This document shows positions 8,521 through 17,760 of a DNA stretch of 38,193 nucleotides, piece after piece. This DNA comes from Bacillota bacterium (lineage in GTDB: Bacteria > Bacillota > Clostridia > Clostridiales > Clostridiaceae). Position 1 is the stretch's first letter. Every line of letters starts with the position of its first letter. The notes beneath the pieces were generated by a model that worked only from the letters and a program-made list of their open reading frames with translations, was not told the origin of the DNA and ran no database searches. The translations under genes and the position numbers were made by a program. The stretch covers positions 1 through 38,193 of the forward strand of contig JAJXWJ010000030.1 in NCBI GenBank assembly GCA_021781655.1, written 5' to 3'.

Positions 8521-9307
8521 ATATCTTCTTCCCTTCCATTTTAGATTTGCACTTAAACTCTGAATAACTTTTAAGTTTTTCTAAAAGTTGTCTATTTCTA
8601 AGCTTATAATGTTTACACAGCTTAGAAAGTTCAATTTTCATAGAAGTTGTGAGCTTAAGATTTTGTACTAATAAATCTAATATGCAAACTTCATCGCTGG
8701 TAAAGATGTTTTTTTTATCATATTTTTCTTCACTTATTGAATCTATCCATAATAAAACTTCAGGCATACTTCTTTTTAGTAAGCTTTTAATGTTATTTGA
8801 ATTTACACTTTCAGGTTTTAAAAAATCAGATACAATCTTTATTATATAGATATTATGAGGTTTAAGAAACATAACTGCTGTTTGAAAGAAAAAAGCTCCT
8901 TCCAGATCTACAATATCCCCTTCAACCTTTTCCATAACTGCCTTTGGAAAAGAATGAAGAGTTCCTTCTGAAAAAGGATGCTTTAAAAGCATGTCTGGAT
9001 AAAGAGCTTTATTCGCGTAGCTATCCAGAACCTTATTGCACATAATGACTTGCCCCTCACAAAGGTTTTCATTAACAGCTCCGCAAATTCCAATATTAAT
9101 AAAAATATCATCTTCTTTATAATTAAAACTATTTAAAATATAGGTTACAGCTACAGATGCTTTTAAGCTTCCTACTCCGCTAATAATAAGTAGTTTATCT
9201 ATAGCTTTAAAAACTTGAAACTTTTTAGCTTCCATCACCTTTTTCATTTTATAATAGGAAATAATAGGTTCTGCTTCATAATACATTGCTGTTAAAAAAT
9301 ATATCAT
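8486..9307 (-). CDS. Nucleoside phosphorylase/nucleosidase superfamily protein with helical tail
   Basis: This 273-residue protein has an N-terminal domain of about 190 residues in the PNP_UDP superfamily, nearest in style to MTA/SAH nucleosidase. An N-terminal Glu pair lies in TAMYYEAE, the glycine loop is INIGICGAV, the ribose-binding Glu is in VDLEGAF, and the general-acid Asp is in IKIVSD. The last 80 residues are lysine-rich and helical and are not part of the usual enzyme (about 230 residues). It lies 16 bases behind deoD and overlaps the radical SAM gene. Cleavage of 5'-deoxyadenosine, the radical SAM by-product, is an attractive inferred role. Action on nucleosides from the deo pathway is the alternative. 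Confidence 0.75.
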   Translation of the reverse strand: MIYFLTAMYYEAEPIISYYKMKKVMEAKKFQVFKAIDKLLIISGVGSLKASVAVTYILNSFNYKEDDIFINIGICGAVNENLCEGQVIMCNKVLDSYANKALYPDMLLKHPFSEGTLHSFPKAVMEKVEGDIVDLEGAFFFQTAVMFLKPHNIYIIKIVSDFLKPESVNSNNIKSLLKRSMPEVLLWIDSISEEKYDKKNIFTSDEVCILDLLVQNLKLTTSMKIELSKLCKHYKLRNRQLLEKLKSYSEFKCKSKMEGKKIFGQLRQELMEL

Positions 9308-9323
9308 TTTAACTACTCCATAA

Positions 9324-10031
9324 TTATAAACTGTATATTGTTTCTAGGGCTATTTCTATCATATTAGTAAAGGTATTTTGCCTTTCCTCAGCAGTAGTTA
9401 GCTCTCCTGTAACTAAATGGTCACTAACAGTCATTATGCCAAGAGCATCCACTTCAAACTTAGCTGCTATGGTATATAAAGCTGCTGCTTCCATTTCTAC
9501 TGCTAGTACACCAAAATCAGCCCAAATTTTATATGCATCTTCCTTGTCTCCATAAAAGGTATCTGAACTTAAAATGTTTCCTACCTTTGGTTCTATACCC
9601 TTTGCAATGCTTACATCATATGCTTTCTTTAATAATTTAAAGCTGGCAGTAGGTGCATAGCTACAACCATTAAATCTTAGACTGTTTATATTAGAATCTG
9701 TAGATGCTGACATAGCAATAATTACATCCCTTACTTTAACTTCTTTCTTATAAGCACCACAAGTTCCGACTCTTATTAAATTTTTAACTCCATAGGACTG
9801 AATAAGCTCCGTTGCATAAATTGAAATAGACGGCATTCCCATTCCTGTTCCTTGGACTGATACTCTTTTTCCTTTATATGTACCAGTAAACCCGTACATT
9901 CCTCTTATTTCATTGTAACATATTACATCCTCCAAAAAATTTTCAGCTATGAATTTTGCTCTCATTGGGTCACCAGGAAGTAGTACGCTCTCTGCAATTT
10001 GATCTTCTTTTGCTCCTATATGAATACTCAT
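9324..10031 (-). CDS. deoD: Purine-nucleoside phosphorylase, DeoD type
   Basis: This 235-residue hexameric-type enzyme splits purine (deoxy)nucleosides with phosphate into base and (deoxy)ribose-1-phosphate. Visible family marks are [14 protein letters not shown] near the N-terminus, [16 protein letters not shown] and the catalytic SDH motif near residue 204. Length is typical. It starts with an ATG behind GGGGGA and follows deoB by 15 bases. The deoxyribose-1-phosphate it makes is the substrate of the neighbouring phosphopentomutase, and the product of that is the substrate of DeoC. Confidence 0.96.
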   Translation of the reverse strand: MSIHIGAKEDQIAESVLLPGDPMRAKFIAENFLEDVICYNEIRGMYGFTGTYKGKRVSVQGTGMGMPSISIYATELIQSYGVKNLIRVGTCGAYKKEVKVRDVIIAMSASTDSNINSLRFNGCSYAPTASFKLLKKAYDVSIAKGIEPKVGNILSSDTFYGDKEDAYKIWADFGVLAVEMEAAALYTIAAKFEVDALGIMTVSDHLVTGELTTAEERQNTFTNMIEIALETIYSL

Positions 10032-10046
10032 TTTATTTCCCCCATT

Positions 10047-11225
10047 CTAATTTAAAATATCTTTAAGAAAACTTGTTCCATTTTCAAGTTTTTCTGTACT
10101 TAAAATTTCTGCTATGGTCTGCCCCATGTCTGCAAAGGTTGCTCTAGTTTTTAAGTTAACACCACTTTTTAGCTTTTCCCCATATCCAAGGAAAGGAACA
10201 TATTCTCTAGTGTGATCTGTTCCTGGCACAGTTGGATCGCAGCCATGATCTGCAGTTATAAATAAAACATCCTCTTCCTTCATAGCGTTAACTATCTCTC
10301 CAAGTCTTACATCAAACTCTTCAAGACCTTTTCCATATGCTTTAAAGTCATTTCTATGTCCCCACTTCATGTCGAAATCAACAAGATTTGTATAAATTAA
10401 GCCTTTATTATCGCTCTTCATGTATTGTAAAGTTTTGCAAACTCCGTCCATATTATCTATTGTATGAACAGCTTCAGTAATTCCTTTTTTACAAAATATA
10501 TCTTCAATTTTCCCTACTGCCATTACAGCTAACCCTTTATTTTTTATTTTATCTAACACCGTATCATATGGTGGCACTAACGAAAAATCTCTTCTATTAG
10601 GTGTTCTAACAAAGGCACCTTTTTCACCTTTAAATGGTCTTGCTATAACCCTAGCAACAGCATGTTTGCCAACTAAAATTTTTCTTGCTGCTTCACAAAT
10701 TTTATATAGTTCTTCAACTGGCACTACTTCTTCATGGGCAGCTATTTGAAATACGCTATCTGCAGAAGTATATACAATTAGCTTGCCAGTTTTAATATGT
10801 TCTTCTCCTAATTCCTCTAATATAACCGTACCAGAAGCGGCTTTATTTCCTAAAGTGCCTCTATTTACTGAGCTTTCAAAAGCATCCATAATTTCTTTTG
10901 GAAAACCATTTGGATATGTTGGAAAGGGTTTATTTGAAATAATCCCCGCCATTTCCCAATGTCCTGTAGTTGTATCCTTGCCTCTCGATTTTTCAGCAAA
11001 TCTTCCAAAAACTCCTTCTGGTTTTAAAACCTTTGATAAGCCTTTTATAGTATCTATATTTCCAAGGCCTATTTTCTCCATATTAGGAACTTTAAGTCCG
11101 CCTAGTTTTTTTGATACGTTGCCTATGGTATTGCAATTGTAGTCACCAAAATCTTTTGCATCTGGCATTTCTCCCATTCCTACACTGTCAAGTACAATCC
11201 AAATTACTCTGTTTATTTCTCCCAT
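10047..11225 (-). CDS. deoB: Phosphopentomutase
   Basis: This 392-residue enzyme of the alkaline phosphatase superfamily converts (deoxy)ribose-1-phosphate to the 5-phosphate. Metal-binding motifs are DSVGMGEMPDA at the N-terminus and TADHGCDPT near the C-terminus. The TTTGHWEMAG motif that carries the phospho-threonine region is intact. GGAGG precedes the ATG by a normal distance. It sits 16 bases behind pdp and ahead of deoD, the standard clostridial salvage arrangement. Confidence 0.96.
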   Translation of the reverse strand: MGEINRVIWIVLDSVGMGEMPDAKDFGDYNCNTIGNVSKKLGGLKVPNMEKIGLGNIDTIKGLSKVLKPEGVFGRFAEKSRGKDTTTGHWEMAGIISNKPFPTYPNGFPKEIMDAFESSVNRGTLGNKAASGTVILEELGEEHIKTGKLIVYTSADSVFQIAAHEEVVPVEELYKICEAARKILVGKHAVARVIARPFKGEKGAFVRTPNRRDFSLVPPYDTVLDKIKNKGLAVMAVGKIEDIFCKKGITEAVHTIDNMDGVCKTLQYMKSDNKGLIYTNLVDFDMKWGHRNDFKAYGKGLEEFDVRLGEIVNAMKEEDVLFITADHGCDPTVPGTDHTREYVPFLGYGEKLKSGVNLKTRATFADMGQTIAEILSTEKLENGTSFLKDILN

Positions 11226-11241
11226 AGTAGTGCACCTCCAC

Positions 11242-12534
11242 TTACTTTTGTATAATATTATAAATCAAAGGTAACTCATTCTTTTTTTCTTTTTCTATTA
11301 AATAATTTTCTAAAACATCTCTTTTAGCTTTTTCTATTTTTCCTTCATCATTTCCATGAATATATGCTATTGTTTCTCCTTTTAAAACCCAATCTCCTCT
11401 TTTTTTATTTAATACTATGCCTACTGCCAAATCAATCACATCATCTTTTACTTTTCTTCCTGCACCAAGTTCCATAGCAATAAGGCCAATTTTTTCTGAA
11501 TTTATTTTATTGACATAGCCTTCTTTATTACTCTTAACTTCTGTTATATACTTTGCTTTTGGAAGCTCATAGTCAAAATCTCCACCTTGAGATACAATAA
11601 ATTGTTTAAATTTAGCTAGAGCCGATCCATCGCCTATTGTTTTCATAAGTAGTTCTCTAGCTTCACTTGTATCTTTTGCTTTTTGAGATAGTACAACCAT
11701 ATAACTTCCAATCGTTAAACAAAGCTCTAATAAATCCTTTGGGCCATTACCTTTTAAGGTATCTATAGCTTCTTTTACTTCAAGCGCATTTCCTATGGCG
11801 TATCCAAGAGGCTGATCCATATCAGAAATTACAGCTACAGTATTTCTATTTACGCTTTCTCCTATATCTACCATAGCTTCTGCTAAAGCTTTAGCATCTT
11901 CATAAGTTTTCATAAAGGCTCCATCTCCAACCTTTACATCTAAAACAATTGCATCAGCACCTGCTGCTATCTTTTTACTCATAATACTGGAGGATATTAA
12001 AGATATGTTTTCAACGGTACCTGTTACATCTCTTAAAGCATATAATTTTTTATCTGCTGGAGCTAAATCTTTAGTTTGAGCCATAATCGCCAGTTTATTT
12101 TTATTTACATTTTCCAAAAACTTTTCTTTTGAAATTTCAACGGAGAAACCTTTAAAGGATTCCAATTTGTCTATCGTCCCACCTGTATGCCCAAGCCCTC
12201 TGCCAGACATCTTAGCTACTGGTATTCCAAGTGCTGCTACCATTGGCGTTAACACTAAAGAAGTTGTATCTCCTACACCTCCAGTACTGTGTTTATCAAC
12301 TTTTATACCTTCTACCATAGATAAATCTAAAATATCTCCTGAGTTAACCATAGCCATTGTTAAATCTGCCGTTTCTCTTTTATTCATTTTTTTAAAATAA
12401 ATAGCCATCATTAATGAAGAAACTTGATAGTCTGGAATAATGCCTTTTGTATAACCATCTATGAAATAATTTATTTCCTCTTTAGTTAATTGTTCCCCAT
12501 TCCTCTTTTTAATAATCAAATCATACATTCTCAT
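11242..12534 (-). CDS. pdp: Pyrimidine-nucleoside phosphorylase
   Basis: This 430-residue protein phosphorolyses uridine, deoxyuridine and thymidine. The N-terminal helical domain contains the signature [13 protein letters not shown], and [17 protein letters not shown] follows, both in the phosphate/nucleoside cleft. Length equals the Bacillus Pdp class (about 433) rather than E. coli DeoA (440). Fine specificity (Pdp versus thymidine phosphorylase) cannot be settled by eye. The ATG lies one base after the deoC stop codon, so translation is coupled. Confidence 0.93.
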   Translation of the reverse strand: MRMYDLIIKKRNGEQLTKEEINYFIDGYTKGIIPDYQVSSLMMAIYFKKMNKRETADLTMAMVNSGDILDLSMVEGIKVDKHSTGGVGDTTSLVLTPMVAALGIPVAKMSGRGLGHTGGTIDKLESFKGFSVEISKEKFLENVNKNKLAIMAQTKDLAPADKKLYALRDVTGTVENISLISSSIMSKKIAAGADAIVLDVKVGDGAFMKTYEDAKALAEAMVDIGESVNRNTVAVISDMDQPLGYAIGNALEVKEAIDTLKGNGPKDLLELCLTIGSYMVVLSQKAKDTSEARELLMKTIGDGSALAKFKQFIVSQGGDFDYELPKAKYITEVKSNKEGYVNKINSEKIGLIAMELGAGRKVKDDVIDLAVGIVLNKKRGDWVLKGETIAYIHGNDEGKIEKAKRDVLENYLIEKEKKNELPLIYNIIQK

Positions 12535-12535
12535 A

Positions 12536-13192
12536 TTAATTTACCTTGCTTTCTTCAATAATAGTAATTCCTGCGCTGGCTCCAATTCTATTTGCCCCCG
12601 CTTCTATCATAGCTTTAGCTGTGTTATAATCCCTTATACCTCCTGATGCTTTTACTCCAATGTCGTCTCCAACTGTTTCTCTCATAAGTTGCACATCCTT
12701 TATAGTGGCACCGCCTGTTGAAAAGCCTGTAGAAGTCTTCACGAAATCCGCTCCTGCTTCTTTTGCTATTGTGCAAGCTCTTACCTTTTCTTCATCTGTT
12801 AAAAGGCACGTCTCTATTATTACCTTTACAATTGCCTTCCCTTTTGCAACTTTTGTAACTGCTTCTATATCTTCCTTGACTACAGTATATTTTTTATCCT
12901 TAAGAGCGCCAATATTTATAACCATATCTACTTCTTCTGCACCATTTTCCATTGCCTCTTTTGTTTCAAAGGCTTTAACTGCCTTTGTATTTGCTCCTAA
13001 AGGAAAACCTATTACAACGCAGGTTTTAACTCCACTACCTTTAAGCTCTTCGTGAACTAACTTTGTATAATATGGATTTACGCAAACCGATGCAAAACCG
13101 TATTCTTTTGCTTCTTTGCAAAGCTTTATTACTGCTGCTTCATCAGCCTCTGGTTTTAAAATAGTGTGGTCTATGTATTTTTCAAGATTCAT
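12536..13192 (-). CDS. deoC: Deoxyribose-phosphate aldolase
   Basis: This 218-residue class I aldolase splits deoxyribose-5-phosphate into glyceraldehyde-3-phosphate and acetaldehyde, the last step feeding nucleoside carbon to glycolysis. The catalytic residues are in place: D89 (EVDMVIN), the Schiff-base lysine K152 (DFVKTSTGF) and K181 (VKASGGIRD). It is the first gene of the operon, with AAAGGGGA before the ATG. The leader carries a long inverted repeat (separate entry). Confidence 0.97.
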   Translation of the reverse strand: MNLEKYIDHTILKPEADEAAVIKLCKEAKEYGFASVCVNPYYTKLVHEELKGSGVKTCVVIGFPLGANTKAVKAFETKEAMENGAEEVDMVINIGALKDKKYTVVKEDIEAVTKVAKGKAIVKVIIETCLLTDEEKVRACTIAKEAGADFVKTSTGFSTGGATIKDVQLMRETVGDDIGVKASGGIRDYNTAKAMIEAGANRIGASAGITIIEESKVN

Positions 13193-13274
13193 TTATAATT
13201 CCCCTTTCAAATATTTTGAAGTATCACTTGAACCTCTTTAATAAAATTAATAAAAACATAACCTAGACATACTT

Positions 13275-13316
13275 AGAGTTTCGTGCATATCTAGGTTATA
13301 GATTACTATTCTTTTC
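13275..13316 (-). other. Inverted repeat in the deoC leader region
   Basis: ATAACCTAGA and TCTAGGTTAT form a perfect 10-bp stem around a 22-base loop between deoC and the divergent GNAT gene. On the minus strand it is followed by a T-rich stretch (GTTTTTATTAATTTTA), so it could act as a leader attenuator or as an operator palindrome for the deo operon. The rest of 13193-13465 is AT-rich spacer; a TATAAT-like -10 can be found on the minus strand upstream of the stem but with a weak -35. Confidence 0.55.
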
Positions 13317-13465
13317 TAAGTTTTTTTATTTTTTCTTTAATTATAAATCTTTTTTATCCGAAAAACCATTACTTAAATTTCTCCTTTTGAATAATATGTA
13401 TATCAATGTTTCATACCATTATAGTATAATCTTATTATAATGTTAAACTTTGGAGTGATTGTTAA

Positions 13466-13888
13466 ATGAATATTAAGTTTACGAATAAAATTTCAGTAGA
13501 AGACTATAATAATTTAAGAAGTTCTGCTGGATGGACTATTATAGACCCTAGTCAAGCACAAACTGGAATAAATAATTCCTTATATATAGTTACAGCAAAA
13601 TGTTTGGAAAAATCTATAGGCTTAGTTAGGGTTGTTGGTGATGGAGGCTACATCTGTATGCTAGTTGACGTTATTGTTTTACCAGAATATCAAGGTAAAG
13701 GCATAGGAAGAAAGCTAATGGAAGCTGCTATGAATTACATTTATAGCAGCTTAAAGGAAGGACAAACTGTATATGTTAATCTTATGTCTGTCCATGGAAA
13801 AGAACCCTTTTATGAAAAATTTGGATTTACCAAAAGACCTATTGGAAATTTAGGGAGTGGAATGACTCAATGGATTACTAAAAATTAA
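13466..13888 (+). CDS. GNAT-family N-acetyltransferase
   Basis: This 140-residue protein transfers an acetyl group from acetyl-CoA to an unknown amine. The acetyl-CoA pyrophosphate loop QGKGIGRKLM is present at about residue 75, after the beta-4 strand VDVIVLPEY. The C-terminal FYEKFGF motif is also typical of the superfamily. GGAGTG precedes the ATG. It stands alone between the deo operon (divergent) and an ABC exporter (convergent, ending one base later). Confidence 0.9.
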   Translation: MNIKFTNKISVEDYNNLRSSAGWTIIDPSQAQTGINNSLYIVTAKCLEKSIGLVRVVGDGGYICMLVDVIVLPEYQGKGIGRKLMEAAMNYIYSSLKEGQTVYVNLMSVHGKEPFYEKFGFTKRPIGNLGSGMTQWITKN

Positions 13889-14512
13889 TTACAACTCTTT
13901 ATTTTCATAAATTATACTTGAAATATAAAAGGATAATATAAAAATGATTAAAGCTACAAATGGAGAAAAAATGAGTATATTATAAATACTTTTTTCACTA
14001 GGTACTGCTATATTCATTGATTTTGCAATTAAAACTAATCCAAAAGGTATTGCAAATACAACAACTAACAATAGCCTAGCTTTTTCTAGTCCAAATTTAT
14101 ATACTAAAGGAAGTAAAATACTAACTAGAACAAAGCCGATAACTAATATAGCTAATATAGCTATTAAGTCTTCGTTAGTTACTTGCACCTTTTTTATTAA
14201 CCTTATTATTATAGTCAAAATCAATGTTATAATTGAGCCTGATAAAATATAGATCGCAGTAGAAACGTATTTTGCAAATACTATATTTTTTCTTGATATT
14301 GGCATAGATAATGCATACTTATCCCATTTTACTGCATCGTCATAAGCTATAGTAGTTAACACTATCATTGAGAAAGACAATATTATCATTCCAGCAAGAA
14401 AAGACATATTGTTGTAAATTGTACAAAAAACAGAATAAAATATTACTATCATAAATATTGTTTTCATATATTTTTTTGTTATATAAAAATCCTTTATTAC
14501 TAATCCTAACAT
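13889..14512 (-). CDS. ABC-2 type transporter permease
   Basis: This 207-residue protein is mostly hydrophobic with about six predicted membrane helices, the size of ABC-2 permeases in YtrA/GntR-regulated exporters. Its ATG overlaps the ATPase stop codon by seven bases, and its ribosome binding site (AAGGAAGGG) is inside the ATPase gene. The partner ATPase and regulator are immediately upstream. Export of an antimicrobial or lipid is usual for such systems, but nothing here defines the cargo. Confidence 0.87.
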   Translation of the reverse strand: MLGLVIKDFYITKKYMKTIFMIVIFYSVFCTIYNNMSFLAGMIILSFSMIVLTTIAYDDAVKWDKYALSMPISRKNIVFAKYVSTAIYILSGSIITLILTIIIRLIKKVQVTNEDLIAILAILVIGFVLVSILLPLVYKFGLEKARLLLVVVFAIPFGLVLIAKSMNIAVPSEKSIYNILIFSPFVALIIFILSFYISSIIYENKEL

Positions 14513-15369
14513 TTTATCCCTTCCTTAACGTAAAATAAAAGTATTTCTTCTAGACTAACTTTTTGTTTTACAAAATTGTTGTATTTATTTTTATTGTATT
14601 GGTTTATATGAATCATTAATTCATATCCAAAAGCATTTTTTCTTTTACCAATTATATCATGCTTATCTATCATCTCGTAATCTGACAAACTACATTTTAT
14701 AATTAAATAATTTTCTATTAGATCATCCTTCTCTGCACTTAACAAAATTTCACCATTATGAATAAATGTTATATAATCAGCTATTTTTTCAAGATCGCTG
14801 GTAATGTGAGAAGATATTAAAATTGAATGGTTATCGTCTTGAATAAAATCATAAAATATATCTAAAATTTCATTTCTAACTATAGGATCAAGTCCACTAG
14901 TAGCTTCGTCCAATATTAGTAGTTTGGGATGATGTGCCAATGCTGCTGCTATTGAAAGTTTCATTTTCATTCCTCTTGAAAAATCTTTTATTATTTTATT
15001 CCAAGGCAATTGAAATTTTTCTATATATTGTTTATACAAGCTATTATCCCAATTTTTATATACATTCTTTAGCATCTTCTCTACCTCTAGTACATTTAAC
15101 ATATCATGAAAATAGCTTTCATCAAAAACAACTCCAATTTGTTCTTTGATTTCTTTTTCATCTTTTATATTATCCATACCAAATATTGTTATTTTACCTT
15201 TATCTCTTTTAATAAGGTTCAAAATCAATTTTATTGTTGTAGTTTTCCCAGCACCATTTTCTCCAATAAGACCAACAATACTTCCAGAAGGAATATTTAT
15301 ATTTATATTATTTAGTTTAAAGCTTTTATAATCTTTTGAAAGACTTTCTATTTGTAGACAGTACTCCAT
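14506..15369 (-). CDS. ABC transporter ATP-binding protein
   Basis: This nucleotide-binding subunit is of the CcmA/YtrB export type. Walker A is GENGAGKT, the signature is FSRGMKMKLS, Walker B is LLILDEATSGLD, and the switch His is in ILISSHI. A longer reading frame opens at 15384, but its first ATG has no ribosome binding site; the ATG at 15369 has GGAG nine bases upstream within the end of the GntR gene, so I place the start there (287 residues). The gene begins one base after the regulator's stop and overlaps the permease gene, giving a three-gene operon. Confidence 0.93.
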   Translation of the reverse strand: MEYCLQIESLSKDYKSFKLNNININIPSGSIVGLIGENGAGKTTTIKLILNLIKRDKGKITIFGMDNIKDEKEIKEQIGVVFDESYFHDMLNVLEVEKMLKNVYKNWDNSLYKQYIEKFQLPWNKIIKDFSRGMKMKLSIAAALAHHPKLLILDEATSGLDPIVRNEILDIFYDFIQDDNHSILISSHITSDLEKIADYITFIHNGEILLSAEKDDLIENYLIIKCSLSDYEMIDKHDIIGKRKNAFGYELMIHINQYNKNKYNNFVKQKVSLEEILLFYVKEGIKC

Positions 15370-15370
15370 T

Positions 15371-15745
15371 TTATTCATCTCCATATATAATAGATAAAAT
15401 TTCTTGAAGTTCAGTAAGGTCTATTCCGCAATTTTTAGATGCCTTTGTTGCTTTCGCTAAACATTCTTCAATAATACGAAGCTGCTCTTCTTTTATTAAC
15501 TCAACGTTTTTTACTGCCACAAAACTGCCTTTACCTGTTATAGAAACGATATATCCTTCTCTTTCCAATTCCTCATATGCACGTTTTGTTGTAATTACAC
15601 TGATTCGCAGTTCTTTAGCCAGTAATCTCATAGATGGGAGCGGATCTCCTTCACTTAAACTTCCACTTAATATTAAATTTTTAATTTGTGAAACAATTTG
15701 CTCATAAATTGGTATACCATTTGAATTACTAATTAATATGTCCAT
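15371..15745 (-). CDS. GntR-family regulator, YtrA subfamily
   Basis: This 124-residue regulator has an N-terminal winged helix with the GntR pattern (PIYEQIVSQIKNLILSGSL, then LPSMRLLAKEL) and only a short helical tail, which is the YtrA subfamily layout. Such proteins repress the ABC exporter gene behind them. A TATATTGTA inverted repeat covers its own promoter, so autoregulation is likely. It starts the operon with AGGGG before the ATG. Confidence 0.93.
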   Translation of the reverse strand: MDILISNSNGIPIYEQIVSQIKNLILSGSLSEGDPLPSMRLLAKELRISVITTKRAYEELEREGYIVSITGKGSFVAVKNVELIKEEQLRIIEECLAKATKASKNCGIDLTELQEILSIIYGDE

Positions 15746-15762
15746 ATTTACCCCTAATTTAT

Positions 15763-15816
15763 TATATTGTATATATACTATATTTACAATATATACTTTA
15801 AACTCATGATTGTCAA
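15763..15816 (-). promoter_or_regulatory. Promoter and operator of the GntR/ABC operon
   Basis: On the minus strand TTGACA (15811-15816) and TATATT (15788-15793) are 17 bp apart. An inverted repeat TATATTGTA-N13-TACAATATA spans 15763-15793 and covers the -10, the position expected of a GntR-type repressor site. Confidence 0.75.
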
Positions 15817-15833
15817 TAAATTTATATTAACTG

Positions 15834-16514
15834 TCAAACTATTTTTAAGTATTCAACCTCTTCATCTGTTAATTTTCGCCAACTGCCAGAATTTATACCA
15901 TCTAACTTTATATTCATTATTCTAACCCTATTAAGCTTTGTAACGTTATATCCAAACATCTTGCACATCCTTCTAATTTGCCTATTTAAACCTTGAGTTA
16001 AAATAATTTTAAAGGTGTCTTCAGAAATCTTATATATTTTGCATTGCCTTGTTTTAATTCCCCCAATTTCAACACCATTTTTCATACCCTTTAAAAACAA
16101 ATCATCAAAAGGTTTATCTACAGTTACAATATATTCCTTTTCATGTTCATTTACAGCTTCTAAAATTTTATTAGCTAGTTCTCCATCATTTGTAAGTATT
16201 ATTAAACCTTCTGATGCTTTATCTAATCTTCCAACAGGGAAAATGTATTCTTTATAATTGATAAAATCAATAATATTTCCTTTGACCTCTCTACTAGCAG
16301 TGCAGGTAATACCTGCTGGCTTATTTAACGCTATATATATTTTTTCTTTCTTATAAATCGGCTTATTGTCAACAACAATACAATCATCTTCCTCTACCCA
16401 TTGCCCAGGTTTACATAAAGCTCCATTTACAGTTATCCTTTTATCTTCAATGAATCTGTTAGTTTCCTTCCTAGAGCAATAACCATAATTACTAAGTAGT
16501 TTATTTATTCTCAT
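15834..16514 (-). CDS. rluF: 23S rRNA pseudouridine synthase, RluF type
   Basis: This 226-residue RsuA/RluB-family enzyme isomerises uridine in rRNA. An N-terminal S4 RNA-binding domain (residues 1-60) precedes the catalytic domain, whose aspartate is in VGRLDKASEGL. The stretches NEHEKEYIVTVDKP and QGLNRQIRRMC match E. coli RluF more closely than RluB or RsuA, so modification near position 2604 is likely. A good AGGATGGG site precedes the ATG. Monocistronic. Confidence 0.9.
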   Translation of the reverse strand: MRINKLLSNYGYCSRKETNRFIEDKRITVNGALCKPGQWVEEDDCIVVDNKPIYKKEKIYIALNKPAGITCTASREVKGNIIDFINYKEYIFPVGRLDKASEGLIILTNDGELANKILEAVNEHEKEYIVTVDKPFDDLFLKGMKNGVEIGGIKTRQCKIYKISEDTFKIILTQGLNRQIRRMCKMFGYNVTKLNRVRIMNIKLDGINSGSWRKLTDEEVEYLKIV

Positions 16515-16565
16515 GTTTTCCCATCCTATAATTTTTTTATTTTCCTAAAATATTATACAGAATAA

Positions 16566-16609
16566 TTGCAATTTTTCATATATACTGTTATTATAGTTCA
16601 TATATGAAC
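16566..16609 (+). promoter_or_regulatory. Promoter and palindromic operator of marR
   Basis: TTGCAA (16566-16571) and TATTAT (16589-16594) are separated by 17 bp. The perfect palindrome GTTCATATATGAAC follows at 16596-16609, just after the -10, a typical autorepression site for a MarR dimer. Confidence 0.72.
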
Positions 16610-16652
16610 AGTTCTTTGTTGTACTGTATTAATAGATTTGGAGGTAACCTTT

Positions 16653-17126
16653 ATGGATTACAAAAACCCTAAAGTTAAAGTCGCAGGCGAATTGGTTCAA
16701 TCTTTTATGTCTGTTAGTAAAATTTTAACTAAGTATACAGCCCTAAACGCTGAAAGCTTAGGACTCACAATACTTCAAATGGGAATTTTAAATACGATAA
16801 ATTCTCATCCTTGTATAACGCTTAAAGAAATTACAAATAAATTAAGTATTTCTAAAAGCACTGTAAGTGTAAATGTAGATACCCTTGTTAACTTAAAGCT
16901 TATTGAGCGAAAAACAAATGAAGAAAATAGAAGAGAAATTAATCTAACTATATTGCCAAAAGGTAAAGAACTTTCCATAAAGTCTTCACACAATGCTTTC
17001 TCTTATAAGGCTATGCTTTCAGCCCTAGAAGCTTTTAGTGAAGATGAAATAAGTTTCCTCATAAAAACTCATAGTAAGCTTTTAAAACAATTGAATGATG
17101 AGGAGAGTAAAATAAATGACATATAA
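16653..17126 (+). CDS. MarR-family transcriptional regulator
   Basis: This winged-helix regulator of about 157 residues has its recognition segment in ITNKLSISKSTVSVNVDTLV and the wing in RKTNEENRREINLTI. An upstream TTG at 16638 is in frame, but it overlaps the GGAGGT ribosome binding site (16640-16645); the ATG at 16653 is correctly spaced and I choose it. The gene overlaps hutD by 11 bases, so HutD and perhaps the downstream AraC/MFS genes are likely under its control. The ligand is unknown. Confidence 0.9.
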   Translation: MDYKNPKVKVAGELVQSFMSVSKILTKYTALNAESLGLTILQMGILNTINSHPCITLKEITNKLSISKSTVSVNVDTLVNLKLIERKTNEENRREINLTILPKGKELSIKSSHNAFSYKAMLSALEAFSEDEISFLIKTHSKLLKQLNDEESKINDI

Positions 17127-17736
17127 TATACAATTACTAAAAGAGGAAAATTATAAGGCAACTTTTTGGTCTGGTGGCATGGCTAAAGAACTAACTACCT
17201 TTCCATTAAACTCTAATTATGCTGACGTAAATTTTTTATGGAGATTAGGAATAGCTAAAATTGATATAGAAGAATCTACCTTTAGTTCTCTTCCAAAAGT
17301 TTCACGTAAATTTATGGTTACTGATGGAAAAATAACTATCCACCACGAAGATAGATACGAAAAATTACTTATGCCCTTTGAACAAGATGAATTTATGGGT
17401 GATTGGAATACTAAAACTTATGGTAAAGCTTCTGTTTTTAATCTAATGACTAGACAAAATTATAATGGTGAATTAATCCATATAAATATAGCCCCTAATA
17501 AAGAGAGAAGATTTGAATATACAACTCCATTAAATAAAATTTTAAAAGCTATTTGTTTTTACACAGCTAATGGAAGTTTTATTTCTACTATCAATGATAC
17601 CCCTTTTGAGACTGTTAAAAACAACTTACTCGTAGTAACCCCAATTAATTTTAGCTGCAGCCATGAATTTATTCTTTCAAGCAATAGTTCGGAAAATACA
17701 GATATAATTGTAGGAATAATTTTAGTGAACTCTTAA
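17116..17736 (+). CDS. HutD/Ves-family cupin-like protein
   Basis: This 206-residue protein belongs to the HutD family: WSGGMAKELTTFP, FLWRLGIAKID, and FNLMTRQ with a double-stranded beta-helix layout. In other bacteria HutD lies with histidine-utilisation genes and is thought to be a regulatory or sensing cupin; no hut genes are near. It overlaps marR and is followed 24 bases later by the AraC gene. What it binds is not visible. Confidence 0.8.
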   Translation: MTYNIQLLKEENYKATFWSGGMAKELTTFPLNSNYADVNFLWRLGIAKIDIEESTFSSLPKVSRKFMVTDGKITIHHEDRYEKLLMPFEQDEFMGDWNTKTYGKASVFNLMTRQNYNGELIHINIAPNKERRFEYTTPLNKILKAICFYTANGSFISTINDTPFETVKNNLLVVTPINFSCSHEFILSSNSSENTDIIVGIILVNS

Positions 17737-17760
17737 TTATCTATTGAGGAGAAAAATAAA

